A DNA stretch of 64,000 nucleotides, from positions 1 through 64,000 of the forward strand of contig LYSW01000009.1 of the NCBI GenBank assembly GCA_001657295.1, in the 5' to 3' direction. The notes under the pieces were generated by a model that did no database searches, had not been told where the DNA came from, and saw only the letters and a list, made by a program, of their open reading frames with translations. The position numbers and the translations under genes were made by a program. The DNA is from Oceanicaulis sp. BBD 1991-10 (GTDB taxonomy: Bacteria; Pseudomonadota; Alphaproteobacteria; Caulobacterales; Maricaulaceae). Of the stretch, positions 1 to 7,828 are shown one piece after another (position 1 is the first letter of the stretch; the number at the start of each line of letters is the position of its first letter).

Positions 1-360
1 TCGAACTTTAGCTTGTTGCTAAGGGTGCCGCAAACCCAGATTCGAATGCAACCATAAGAAAAAGTGAGCAAAAAACGTATTGTAAGGAGGCGTGACTGCA
101 CGCGATTTCTCCCCCCTTTACCCCATGCCGAGTCTTCCGCAGCGGGAAGCCGAGGGCGTCAAGGCGCTTCGCCCGCTTCGCGGCGACCGGGCGAGCCCGG
201 TCGGCCTTGACGCCCTCGGCTTGCTGCGACAATCGGCTGGCAAGGTGAAGGGGGTGGTGTGGCTCTTTCTTGTCCTTCCTCGCGTCCGCTCGGTCGGTCC
301 TCGCTGACGCTGCGGGCGGCTGTTCGCCTTGCGAAGCCTGACGGCTTCGGGGCGCTTCTT

Positions 361-512
361 CTGAGGGTCCTTCGAGACGCGCTTCGCGCTCCTCAGGATG
401 AGGGTTATGGGTAGCTCCTCCCTCCCTCATCCTGAGGTGCTTTTGCGCTAGCAAAAGCCTCGAAGGACGCACAGCCTCTCCCTCTCTTTCCCGGCGGAGG
501 CCGGGACCCAGG
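361..512. repeat. BIME/REP-like palindromic doublet, copy 1
   Basis: The unit starts with CTGAGGGTCCTTCGAG, runs through a hairpin-forming stretch to CTCAGGATGAGGG, and continues after about 20 nt with the inverted counterpart CCCTCATCCTGAGG and CTCGAAGGACGC. It is followed by a conserved tail ending near GGGACCCA. A near-copy in the same orientation lies at 1655-1807. Such CTCATCCTGAGG/TCGAAGGA palindromes are dispersed in many alphaproteobacterial genomes; the function here is unknown. Confidence 0.8.
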
Positions 513-873
513 GATCGTGGAGCGCGGCGTTTGAGGGCTCTGGGCCCCGGCCTTCGCCGGGGAAGAGAAGGGATGGGTTTCCTCCCCTGCTTGCGGGGGG
601 TGAGCTTGCCGAAATCGATCTGGGAGATCGATTGAACAAGCGAACGCTCCCGAAGGGATCGGAGGGGGGATGGGCACCGGTGCTCGCCCCCCTCGTCCCT
701 TCGGGACACTCCCCCCGCAGGCGGGGGGAGAAACCGGTGGTGCGCCTTGCGGCGGCTGACGCCCTCCCCCAGGGCCTGCCGGCCCGTTCGCGGGCTTCCA
801 TCCATCCACCGGAGGGATGGATCGGCTTGGCCGACCGCCGCTCACCCCTACCACCTCAGCGTCAATCCTGCTA

Positions 874-1112
874 AGTTGCTCTCGGGACAGGTGTTTGGGC
901 TTGTCCTGGGGACTGGAAAACCCCACCCAGAGCGGCTGGCGTCGGCCGCTTAACGACGCCTCCCTTGCCCTCTAGGGCCGGGGAGGCCATGGCGTATGTC
1001 CAGGGCCTTCCCGAGAGATCGGGCGGGCCTAAAGGCTATGGCGGTCGTCTCTGGGCGGCTTTTCCACTCCCCGGTCACCAGAGGCTCGCCTCTGGGACCG
1101 CAGGGCGGGGAG
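874..1112 (+). ncRNA. Candidate structured RNA or leader upstream of a small membrane protein
   Basis: The segment is unusually rich in nested complementarity. TCTCGGGA near 880 can pair with TCCCGAGA near 1012 and enclose smaller hairpins such as GGCGTC...GACGCC at about 939-961 and CCTCCC...GGGGAGG at about 960-987. A further stem, CTCCCCGG...CCAGAGG loop CCTCTGGG...CGGGGAG, spans about 1065-1112. It ends directly at the Shine-Dalgarno sequence of the gene at 1121. It matches no RNA class I can name (not RNase P, SRP or tmRNA). It could be a leader or a remnant of a repetitive element. Confidence 0.35.
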
Positions 1113-1120
1113 GTGAAGCC

Positions 1121-1405
1121 ATGAGCACGGGCGTTTCGATTTTATTGGTGGTGATTTTGGGGCTGACGGCGTCGGGCCTGGGCGTCGGCGTGCTGATCGG
1201 CTGGCTGGCGCGCGAGGCCGCGCGCGGGCCGGCGCCCTATCACATCCCGACAACGCCCGAGGCGCTGGCCTATGGCGTCAGCCGCGGCCTGAAGCGCGGC
1301 GCCCCGATCCCCAGCCGCCGGTATTGGCGCGCCGTCGAGCGCGGCGAGATCACGCCCGAGCCCTGGGTGAAGACGCCGGCGGAGATGGGGAGTGTGGGGC
1401 GGTGA
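1121..1405 (+). CDS. Small single-pass membrane protein of unknown function
   Basis: Encodes 94 residues. Residues 5-30 form one clear hydrophobic helix, followed by a basic, Pro-containing cytoplasmic-looking tail with an Arg/Tyr/Trp-rich middle (RRYWRAVERGE). I do not recognise the family. The ATG at 1121 is preferred over an upstream in-frame ATG at 965 because GGGGAGG lies just before it and the hydrophobic segment then starts near the N-terminus. The gene stands alone between repeat-rich stretches, next to the candidate structured RNA at 874-1112. Confidence 0.6.
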   Translation: MSTGVSILLVVILGLTASGLGVGVLIGWLAREAARGPAPYHIPTTPEALAYGVSRGLKRGAPIPSRRYWRAVERGEITPEPWVKTPAEMGSVGR

Positions 1406-1422
1406 AGGGAATAAGAAGTGTC

Positions 1423-1470
1423 CTCCCCTGCTTGCGGGGGAGGTGCCTGCGAAGCAGGCGGAGGGGGCGT
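1423..1470. repeat. C/G-rich dispersed inverted repeat, family B copy
   Basis: The first half CTCCCCTGCTTGCGGGGGAG forms a hairpin and is followed by a second small hairpin CCTGCGAAGCAGG and the trailer CGGAGGGGGCG. The same architecture, with changes that keep the second stem paired (GTCCGCGAAGCGGAC), is found at 48000-48050, and a partial version near 578-600. Confidence 0.75.
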
Positions 1471-1654
1471 GCAAGGTGAAGGGGGCGGTGTGGCTCAAGC
1501 TCCAACCTCGTCGCCCCAGCGAAGGCGGGGGTCCAGAGCCGGTAAGCTCAGCGTTTGATGATCCCCTCTCGCCAGTCAAACGCTCCCCCGGAGCGTTCTT
1601 TGTGGCTCAAGCCCGCCTGCGCGGGGATGACGATGGAGGTTCGGGCGCCTCTTC

Positions 1655-1807
1655 CTGAGGGTCCTTCGAGGCTCGCCTTTGGCTCGCACCTCAGGATGAG
1701 GGTGTCATAGAGCGCCTCCTTCCCTCATCCTGAGGGGCTTTGCGGGCGCAAAAGCCTCGAAGGACGCACAGCCTCTTTCTCTCTTTCCCAGCGAAAGCTG
1801 GGACCCA
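1655..1807. repeat. BIME/REP-like palindromic doublet, copy 2
   Basis: Same orientation and order of blocks as the copy at 361-512: CTGAGGGTCCTTCGAG, CTCAGGATGAGGG, CCCTCATCCTGAGG, CTCGAAGGACGCACAGCCTC and the trailing GGGACCCA. The hairpin tips differ between the copies while the stems stay paired, which suggests selection on structure or recent dispersal. Confidence 0.8.
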
Positions 1808-1942
1808 CAGATTATCGGGCGCGCAAGGCGAACCCCTGCCTTCGCAGGGGCAGGCAGCCGCACGCAGCGTCTGCTTGCCTCGCGTCAGCGAGCACCGGCT
1901 GAGCGGACGTGACGGAGGAAACGGAAAAAGGAGGGCGGCGCT

Positions 1943-2866
1943 TTAAGCGCTCAACCCGTCGACCGCATGGCGCGCCAGCGCCGCGACTTCATCCTTGCTG
2001 GCGCGCTTCATCTTGCGGGCGTTGAGGTCCATCAGGCAGGCGACCGCCTCCATGGACCATAGATTCGCGCCGGTGGCCGGATCGATGACCCAGTGGACCA
2101 GCGTGCGCACCTTGTCGTTCACCGCCTTGACGCCGGAGCGGATGACATAGCCCTCGCCTGCGCGCGGCCAGCGGCGCATGACGATGCGCGCTTCCAACAC
2201 CGCGCCGGAGACGGTGATCTCGCGCTGGTCGCGCAGGGCGGTCCAATGGTCCGGGAAGGCCTCTTGAAAATGGATCACGCCGTCGGAGATTTTGCCAAAC
2301 GCGAATTCGGCGCGCATATGGCCCAGCGCATCGACCTCGTCGGCGTTGACCAGGCCGCGCCCCACCAGCTTCAGGCCCAGCGCGTCGGCGCGCGTCAGGC
2401 CGGCGTCGCGCGCCGGCGGTCCGGTCTCCAGGCTGCGCGTGTCGCAGGCGGCCGGGCGCGCGATCATCAACGCGTCGAACGCCTCGCGGGTGCGGCTCGA
2501 CCAGGGAAAGGTGCGCTGGAAGGCGGGCGAATAATGCTCCAGCCGCACGGTGATCGCGGCGGCGGGAACGCCCAGCGCGCAATGATCCATGATCAGAGCG
2601 GCCGTCAGGCCCTTTTCGTCATGGTTCAGAATGCCGCCGCGAATCGCCAATGGCGCGCCGGGCCGGGCTTCGGCCAGAAAGCGGATGGTGATGTCGCGCG
2701 CGATCAGCGTGGCGTAGGGGCGGGCGGTGAAGGCGTCCGGCATGGCGAGCAGGTGGGCGAGCCCGCCGACCGCCTCGGCGGCTTTGGCCAGATAGAAGCG
2801 GACATTGAGATGGCCGAGCTCGTCGCATTCCCAGGCGTTCGCCACCCCGCGCCATAGCAGCTCCAT
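1943..2866 (-). CDS. Acyl-CoA thioesterase-like protein with two hotdog domains
   Basis: Encodes 307 residues. The chain shows an internal duplication: a hotdog signature with D-E-L-G-H-L at residues 15-20 is repeated as D-A-L-G-H-M near residues 179-184, each followed by an aromatic/acidic helix. Such tandem hotdog proteins usually hydrolyse acyl-CoA thioesters in the cytosol; the substrate cannot be read here. The start at 2866 is chosen because it lies 11 nt after the upstream zur stop and the protein then begins directly with the hotdog fold; an extended frame would overlap zur with low-complexity Arg-rich sequence. Probably co-transcribed with zur. Confidence 0.75.
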   Translation of the reverse strand: MELLWRGVANAWECDELGHLNVRFYLAKAAEAVGGLAHLLAMPDAFTARPYATLIARDITIRFLAEARPGAPLAIRGGILNHDEKGLTAALIMDHCALGVPAAAITVRLEHYSPAFQRTFPWSSRTREAFDALMIARPAACDTRSLETGPPARDAGLTRADALGLKLVGRGLVNADEVDALGHMRAEFAFGKISDGVIHFQEAFPDHWTALRDQREITVSGAVLEARIVMRRWPRAGEGYVIRSGVKAVNDKVRTLVHWVIDPATGANLWSMEAVACLMDLNARKMKRASKDEVAALARHAVDGLSA

Positions 2867-2877
2867 GCCCGCCGCCC

Positions 2878-3345
2878 CTATTGGTCCGGGCAGGCGGCGC
2901 AGCGCCCGTAATGTTCGATCACCGAGCGTGACGGCACAAAGCCCTCCGGCGCGCCGTCGCCGCTGATCTTGGGCACGTGCCGCTCCTCCACCGCGCCGCA
3001 AGTCTCGCAGATATAAAGCGCGGCCGTGTCGTCGGCATGCTGGTCGGCATGGTCGCCATGGCTGCAGGCGGTGTAGGCGTTCAGCGCCTCCACCTTGTGG
3101 GCCAGGCCGGCCTTGGTGAGAAAGTCGAGCGCGCGGTAGACCGTCGGCGGCTGGGCTGCGCCGTCCGGCTTGAGCGCGGCGAGCAGGTCATAGGCCTTCA
3201 CCGGACCGCCCGCCTCCAGCAGCAATTCCAGCACCCGGCGCCGCACGGGCGTCAGCGACAGGCCGCGCTCGGCGCAGCTGGCTTCGATCGCGGCAAGGGC
3301 GTCGGCGATCTCGGAGGTCGGGGCGGGAGCATCGGTCATGGCCAA
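2878..3345 (-). CDS. zur: Zur, Fur-family zinc-responsive repressor
   Basis: Encodes 155 residues, usual for Fur-family proteins. The N-terminal winged helix contains the typical T-P-V-R-R-R-V-L and P-T-V-Y-R-A-L-D-F-L recognition region. Metal-site features are a His/Asp-rich stretch CSHGDHADQH in the middle and two Cys pairs, C-E-T-C and C-A-A-C, near the C-terminus, as in Zur. Family knowledge says Zur-Zn represses zinc uptake genes. The divergent neighbour is a His-rich ZnuD-like receptor with a Zur-box-like palindrome in front, which strongly favours Zur over Fur. Confidence 0.88.
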   Translation of the reverse strand: MAMTDAPAPTSEIADALAAIEASCAERGLSLTPVRRRVLELLLEAGGPVKAYDLLAALKPDGAAQPPTVYRALDFLTKAGLAHKVEALNAYTACSHGDHADQHADDTAALYICETCGAVEERHVPKISGDGAPEGFVPSRSVIEHYGRCAACPDQ

Positions 3346-3459
3346 AGACTACTGACTCACGGGACGCGAGGCGAGGGTGTGTCTGCAGGGTCACGCGCCG
3401 CCTGGAACCGAATCAGGCGCTTGCGCGGCCATGCTGCGGGCGCTAATGAGGCCAGGACT

Positions 3460-3477
3460 GTGATAATATAACATTAC
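3460..3477 (+). promoter_or_regulatory. Zur-box-like operator in front of the ZnuD-like gene
   Basis: The AT-rich 18-mer GTGATAATATAACATTAC stands out in GC-rich surroundings, is imperfectly palindromic (12 of 18 positions symmetric) and resembles Zur boxes of the TGTTATATTATAAC type. It ends 9 nt before the start codon at 3487, so bound repressor would block transcription or initiation. The adjacent divergent gene encodes Zur. Confidence 0.7.
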
Positions 3478-3486
3478 GGAGCTGTC

Positions 3487-5610
3487 ATGCGCCCCCGTCT
3501 CACCGCCGCGACCAGCCTGATCGCGCTCATCGCCGCCTCCCCCGCCCTGGCCGAAGCCAATAGCGAAGCTCAGCCTTTCCGCACCGATGACGTGATCATC
3601 GTGTCCTCCTCGCCGCTCAATCTGACCTCCGACGAGGTGGTCGGTTCGGTGAGCGCGATCGGCGAAGATGAGATCTTCTCACTGTTCAACGGCAATATCG
3701 CCGACACGCTGAACGGCATTCCCGGGATCAGCACCAGCTATTTCGGCCCGGCCTCGGGCCGTCCGGTGATCCGGGGCCTGGGCGAGGACCGTGTCGCGGT
3801 GCTGATCAACGGGCTGACCGCCATGGACGCCTCCGCCTCCAGCCCGGACCACGCCGTGGCCGGCGAAGTGCTGGGCGCGCGCCAGATCGAAGTGCTGCGC
3901 GGCCCGGCGGCGATCGCCTATGGCGGCAACGCCATCGGCGGCGTGGTCAACATTCTGGACGGCCGCATCCCGACCGAGCCGGTCGACGGGACGTTTGACG
4001 GCTTCCTCTATCTGGGCGCCACCAGCGTCGATGAAGGCACGCAGGCCGCCGGCCGGGTCGCATTCGGGTCCGGCCCCTTCGTCTTCCAACTGGACGCCCT
4101 GCGCCGCGAAGCGGAGAATTTCGACATTCCCGGCTTTGCGGAATCGGCGGCTTTCCGTGCGGCCGAAGAGGACGAGCACGACGATGATCATGATGATGAT
4201 CACGACGACGACCACGAGGACGAAGAAGAGGATTTCGAAACCGTCTCGGATTCCTTCTACACCTTCGAAACGCTTTCCGGCGCGGTCTCGCTCATTGAAG
4301 ACTGGGGTTTTGTCGGCGTCGCCGTGAAATCCACCGACGCCGAATACGGCCTGCCCGGTCACAGCCATGCCCATGAGCATGAAGACGACGACCATGACGA
4401 AGATCATGATGATGCTCACGACGAGGATCATGATCATGAAGAGGAGGAAGAGGGCGCCCTTCTGGTCATGGAGCAGACCCGCATCGATCTGCGCGGCGAA
4501 GTGAATCTTGACGGCTTCTTCAACCGTCTGCGCTGGTCGCTGGCCTATGGCGATTACGAGCATTCTGAAATCGAAGGCGGCGGCGAGATCGGCGTCACCT
4601 TCTCCAGAGACGGGATCGAAGGCCGGATCGAGGTCGCGCACAATCATGAGGGCGCGCGCCGCGGGGCCTGGGGCGTGCAATTCCTCAACCAGGATTTCCA
4701 GGCGCTTGGCGAAGAAGCCTTCATCGAGCCTGTCGGCACCAAAGACTGGGCTGTCTTCGCGGTCGAACGCTGGGATTTTGAAAGCTGGGGCGTGGAAGCC
4801 GGCGCCCGTCTGGAAAACCGGGAGCTGAGCGGTCAGCGCGCGGTTCGCAATTTTGACACCGTCTCTGCGTCCGGCTCGCTGTTCTTCCGCCCGGCCGAGC
4901 AAGCCTTCCTGGCGGCGACCATCTCGCGCACCGAGCGCGCGCCGACCGACACCGAAGTCTTCTCCAACGGTCCGCATCTGGCCACCGAGACGTTCGAGAT
5001 CGGCGACCTGAATCTGGACACCGAAACCGCCTTATCGTTTGAAGGCACGGCGCGCTGGTCCGCCGAGCGCTGGTCCGGCGAAGCCAGCGTTTTCCATTCC
5101 GAATATGACGGTTTCATCGGTCTGTTCCCCACCGGCGCGGAAGAAGACGAGCTCGACGTGTTCGAATACCGCCAGGCGGACGCCTCGCTGACCGGGTTTG
5201 AAGTCGCCGGCGAGCTGGCGCTCGGCGAAGCGCTGGGCGCTCAATGGTCCGCGGACGCCTCGCTTGATTATGTTCAGGGCGAGCTTGACGGCGGCGGCGA
5301 CCTGCCGCGCATTCCGCCGCTCTCGAGCCTGATCGGCGTGGAGGCCGAATTCGGCGCCTGGTCGGCGCGCGGCGAAGCGCGCTTGGTGGCCGAGCAGGAC
5401 AATGTCTCCGAGTTCGAGCTCAGCACCGACGGCTACGCCCTTTTCAACGCCTCGGTGGAATGGCGCCCGCTGACGGAGAATAACGTCACCGTCATCGCCG
5501 GCGTGCGCAACATCACCGATGAAGAGGCCCGGGCCCATACCTCATTCCTGAAAGACCTCGTCCCGCTTCCGGGGCGCAATTTCAGGCTTGCGGTGGTCGC
5601 CGGCTTCTAA
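3487..5610 (+). CDS. znuD: TonB-dependent outer-membrane receptor, ZnuD-like (zinc uptake)
   Basis: Encodes 707 residues with a signal peptide (about 1-22), a plug domain (about 30-160, with the R-P-V-I-R-G-L and V-L-R-G-P-A-A-I-A-Y-G-G motifs) and a beta-barrel ending in phenylalanine. Two insertions extremely rich in His, Asp and Glu lie at about residues 225-252 and 292-325. ZnuD-type receptors carry His/acidic loops that capture Zn(II) and import it across the outer membrane with TonB/ExbBD. Position opposite zur and the AT-rich operator at 3460-3477 support zinc-limited expression. Other divalent metals cannot be excluded. Confidence 0.85.
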   Translation: MRPRLTAATSLIALIAASPALAEANSEAQPFRTDDVIIVSSSPLNLTSDEVVGSVSAIGEDEIFSLFNGNIADTLNGIPGISTSYFGPASGRPVIRGLGEDRVAVLINGLTAMDASASSPDHAVAGEVLGARQIEVLRGPAAIAYGGNAIGGVVNILDGRIPTEPVDGTFDGFLYLGATSVDEGTQAAGRVAFGSGPFVFQLDALRREAENFDIPGFAESAAFRAAEEDEHDDDHDDDHDDDHEDEEEDFETVSDSFYTFETLSGAVSLIEDWGFVGVAVKSTDAEYGLPGHSHAHEHEDDDHDEDHDDAHDEDHDHEEEEEGALLVMEQTRIDLRGEVNLDGFFNRLRWSLAYGDYEHSEIEGGGEIGVTFSRDGIEGRIEVAHNHEGARRGAWGVQFLNQDFQALGEEAFIEPVGTKDWAVFAVERWDFESWGVEAGARLENRELSGQRAVRNFDTVSASGSLFFRPAEQAFLAATISRTERAPTDTEVFSNGPHLATETFEIGDLNLDTETALSFEGTARWSAERWSGEASVFHSEYDGFIGLFPTGAEEDELDVFEYRQADASLTGFEVAGELALGEALGAQWSADASLDYVQGELDGGGDLPRIPPLSSLIGVEAEFGAWSARGEARLVAEQDNVSEFELSTDGYALFNASVEWRPLTENNVTVIAGVRNITDEEARAHTSFLKDLVPLPGRNFRLAVVAGF

Positions 5611-6010
5611 GCGGCGGCCCGCCTTCCCCTCCGCCTGGGACAAGGGGAAGGGGAGGCGCGATGACCTCGCCGCCCGGCGCCGCGTCCGCCTCCTCCCTCG
5701 CCTTGAGGGGGCGGGTGTCCGCGTCAGCGGAGCGGCGCGGTGGTGATCGTCAAGCGCGGGCGTAGACGGCAAGGTGGTTCCCCCACCCGACCCTTCGGGC
5801 CGTCGAACAGTTTCACTGTTCACCCCCCTAAAGGGGAAGGGATAGAAGCGGTTCGAGCTGAAGCGACACGCGTCCCATGTTCGGCTCTCCCACCAAGGTC
5901 TGCGGCGGGGCGCCGCGCGGCGGGCGGTCGCGCGGCGCCTTGCCGTATATCTTTCGCGCGAGGAGAGGCGCATTAAGCCCACAACAAAATTGTGGGAAAG
6001 GGCATTCGCC
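5611..6010. other. Intergenic region with inverted repeats
   Basis: About 400 nt without a credible gene. Just after the receptor gene there is a purine/pyrimidine inverted pair (CCTTCCCCT ... AGGGGAAGG, about 5622-5656) that could act as a weak terminator, then further GC-rich inverted pieces such as CCCCCTAAAGGGG near 5825. The last 50 nt before 6011 are more AT-rich and probably hold the ompW promoter. Confidence 0.6.
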
Positions 6011-6655
6011 ATGAAAACACTCCTCCTCGCCACCGCCGGCGCCCTCGCAGTCACCGGTTTCTCCGCTCCCGCTTTCGCTGACGCGGGCGACTGGCAATTC
6101 CGCCTGCGGGCGATCTCCGTCTCACCGGATGAAAGCGCCGACATCACGCCGATCGGCGGCGATGTCGACATCAGCACCTCCGTCGTGCCGGAGTTCGACA
6201 TCACCTATTTCTTCACCGACAACATCGCCGCGGAGCTGATCTTGGGCGTCACCCCGCACGATGTGACGGCGGTCGGCACCTCGCTGGGCGATGTGGATCT
6301 CGGCGATGTCACGCTGCTGCCGCCGACCCTGACGGTGCAGTATCATTTCAATCCGGAAGGCCAGGTTCGGCCCTATGCCGGCATCGGCGTGAACTACACC
6401 CTGTTCTTCAACGAAGACCTGCCGACCGGCACGGTGCTGGACTCCATCGATTATGACGCCAGCGTCGGCCTCGCCCTTCAAGCGGGCGTGGACTACATGC
6501 TCAATGAGCGTTGGTTCGTGAATTTCGATCTCAAAAAGGTCTGGATCAACACCGACGTGACCATTGATGCGACCACCAATCTGTCCGCTGTCGTCGAGGC
6601 GGATGTCGATATTGATCCGTGGATCTTCGGCGTCGGGATCGGCTGGCGCTACTAG
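6011..6655 (+). CDS. ompW: OmpW family outer-membrane protein
   Basis: Encodes 214 residues with a signal peptide ending near A-F-A. The mature part shows the OmpW pattern: W-x-F-R-L-R at the mature start, T-Y-F-F-T-D-N-I-A-A-E-L in the middle, an L-P-P-T-L-x-V-Q-Y-H-F block, P-Y-A-G-I-G-V-N-Y and a C-terminal G-I-G-W-R-Y ending in an aromatic residue, as expected for an eight-stranded barrel. The family forms narrow hydrophobic channels. The start at 6011 is chosen over 5990 because it gives a clean signal peptide. Confidence 0.85.
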   Translation: MKTLLLATAGALAVTGFSAPAFADAGDWQFRLRAISVSPDESADITPIGGDVDISTSVVPEFDITYFFTDNIAAELILGVTPHDVTAVGTSLGDVDLGDVTLLPPTLTVQYHFNPEGQVRPYAGIGVNYTLFFNEDLPTGTVLDSIDYDASVGLALQAGVDYMLNERWFVNFDLKKVWINTDVTIDATTNLSAVVEADVDIDPWIFGVGIGWRY

Positions 6656-6715
6656 GGCGCGCCGAGACCAAATCGGGGTCGGTCCTCGTCCTTCTCCATC
6701 GGCCCCGTTGACGGA

Positions 6716-6744
6716 AGCGCCCAGCGTCGCCCTCGCTGGGCGCT
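6716..6744 (+). terminator. Hairpin downstream of ompW
   Basis: A perfect 11-bp GC-rich stem (AGCGCCCAGCG / CGCTGGGCGCT) with a 7-nt loop, about 60 nt after the ompW stop. It lacks a long T-run, so termination efficiency is uncertain. Confidence 0.45.
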
Positions 6745-6843
6745 CTCCGTATGTATAGACAGGGTAAACGGGCGCCCAGCTTTGTTGCTTCGCGCGTCCG
6801 GGTGCGCTAACCAGCCCCGTCTGTTTTTCAGGGGGAAACCACC

Positions 6844-7683
6844 ATGGCTGACGCGCCCGCCGCCAAAATGACCGTCACCGGCAATCTGCCGCTCTACAAG
6901 TCGCCGGAAGCGATCAATCTCCAGGCGCATGCGGGCAAGGGTCTGAAATGGTCCGACCGTCCGTTTGAATTCCTTGCGGAGACCCATTTCGTGCCGGTCA
7001 CGCTGGGCGAGTTCGGCGTCACCTCCGCGCAGTATCCGATCATCTTCCTGGGCGACCAGAAGACGCCGGTGGCGGCCATGGGGCTGACGGCGGGTCAGAA
7101 TCTGTTCGTCGACCCGGAAACCGGCCAGTTTGAACCGCATGGCTATCTTCCCGGCTATGTCCGCCGCTACCCCTTCGTGGCCGCGTCTCATGCTGAGGAC
7201 CAGGACAAATTCACCGTCTGCGTGGACACCGGCTCCTATCTGTATTCCGACAATCCGGACGAGCCCTTCTTCAACGACAAGGGCGAAGCCAGCCCCTTCC
7301 TGGACCGGGCGATCGATTTCGTGCGCCGCTTTGAAGCCGACGTCCAGCAGACCCGCGATTTCGTCGCCCGTCTCGAAGAGCTGGAATTGTTCGACAGCCA
7401 GCAGGCGACTTTCCAGCCGCGCGATGCGCAGGGTCAGCCGCAGGGCGACCCGCAGGTGATCGCCAGCTATCAGGCCGTTTCCGGCGAAAAGCTGAAGGAA
7501 GTCGAGCCCAAAGTGCTCGCCGAGCTGCGCGACAACACCTATCTGGGCGCGATCTACTCGCACATGCTGTCCATGAACCGCTGGGAAGCGCTGATCAGCC
7601 GGGCGGCCCAGCGCAATAATCCGGGCGCCGCGCAGCAGCAGCCGGTGGCGAATATGGCTCCGCCGCCCGCCCCGGAAGCCTGA
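6844..7683 (+). CDS. SapC family protein
   Basis: Encodes 279 residues matching the SapC family as I know it: L-P-L-Y near the N-terminus, F-x-P-V-T-L-G-E-F, Y-P-I-I-F, G-Y-L-P-G-Y-V-R-R-Y-P-F and a run of D-R-A-I-D-F-V before an acidic helix. There is no signal peptide. In Campylobacter SapC is encoded near S-layer genes; in alphaproteobacteria the role is unclear. The C-terminal tail is Ala/Gln/Pro-rich and probably disordered. GGGGGAAA precedes the start. The gene is monocistronic, with a terminator right after it. Confidence 0.8.
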   Translation: MADAPAAKMTVTGNLPLYKSPEAINLQAHAGKGLKWSDRPFEFLAETHFVPVTLGEFGVTSAQYPIIFLGDQKTPVAAMGLTAGQNLFVDPETGQFEPHGYLPGYVRRYPFVAASHAEDQDKFTVCVDTGSYLYSDNPDEPFFNDKGEASPFLDRAIDFVRRFEADVQQTRDFVARLEELELFDSQQATFQPRDAQGQPQGDPQVIASYQAVSGEKLKEVEPKVLAELRDNTYLGAIYSHMLSMNRWEALISRAAQRNNPGAAQQQPVANMAPPPAPEA

Positions 7684-7712
7684 GGCGAGCGCGAGCGCTC
7701 CATCCACACCGG

Positions 7713-7747
7713 ACGGCCGGCCGCCATCGCGGCCGGCCGTTTTCGTT
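7713..7747 (+). terminator. Rho-independent terminator after the SapC gene
   Basis: A perfect 12-bp stem (ACGGCCGGCCGC / GCGGCCGGCCGT) with a 4-nt loop followed by TTTCGTTT. Confidence 0.85.
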
Positions 7748-7828
7748 TCAGGACGGTCCGGCGCGATTGCGTCACCAAGCGATCACAAGGCCGTCAGGTC
7801 GGTTTCACGCGGCGAGAGCCTTTGATAC

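Larger units (their letters stand above)
1..1120. other. Repeat-rich intergenic region without a convincing gene
   Basis: No reading frame here has a protein-like composition with a ribosome binding site; the long open frames are Arg/Pro/Gly-rich shadows of GC-rich repeats. The stretch holds a palindromic doublet at about 361-512, purine/pyrimidine-rich inverted segments around 575-735 and a compact potentially structured segment from about 874 to 1112. The left edge of the window cuts the region, so the 5' neighbour is unknown. Confidence 0.7.
1406..1942. other. Intergenic region made of dispersed repeats
   Basis: Contains a C/G-rich inverted unit at about 1423-1470 of a type seen again near 48000, then a segment shared with 236-270 (CAAGGTGAAGGGGG), then the second copy of the palindromic doublet. 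No credible coding frame. The right boundary is the stop codon of the minus-strand thioesterase gene. Confidence 0.7.

Noticed and set aside
8-805. Long open frames on both strands at the left edge
   Set aside because: Composition is dominated by Arg, Pro and Gly with no start context or domain, and the frames run through palindromic repeats.
3679-4977. A 432-codon minus-strand frame inside the ZnuD-like gene
   Set aside because: It is the antisense shadow of the receptor; its Ile/Met/Val-rich stretches are the complement of the Asp/His codon runs.
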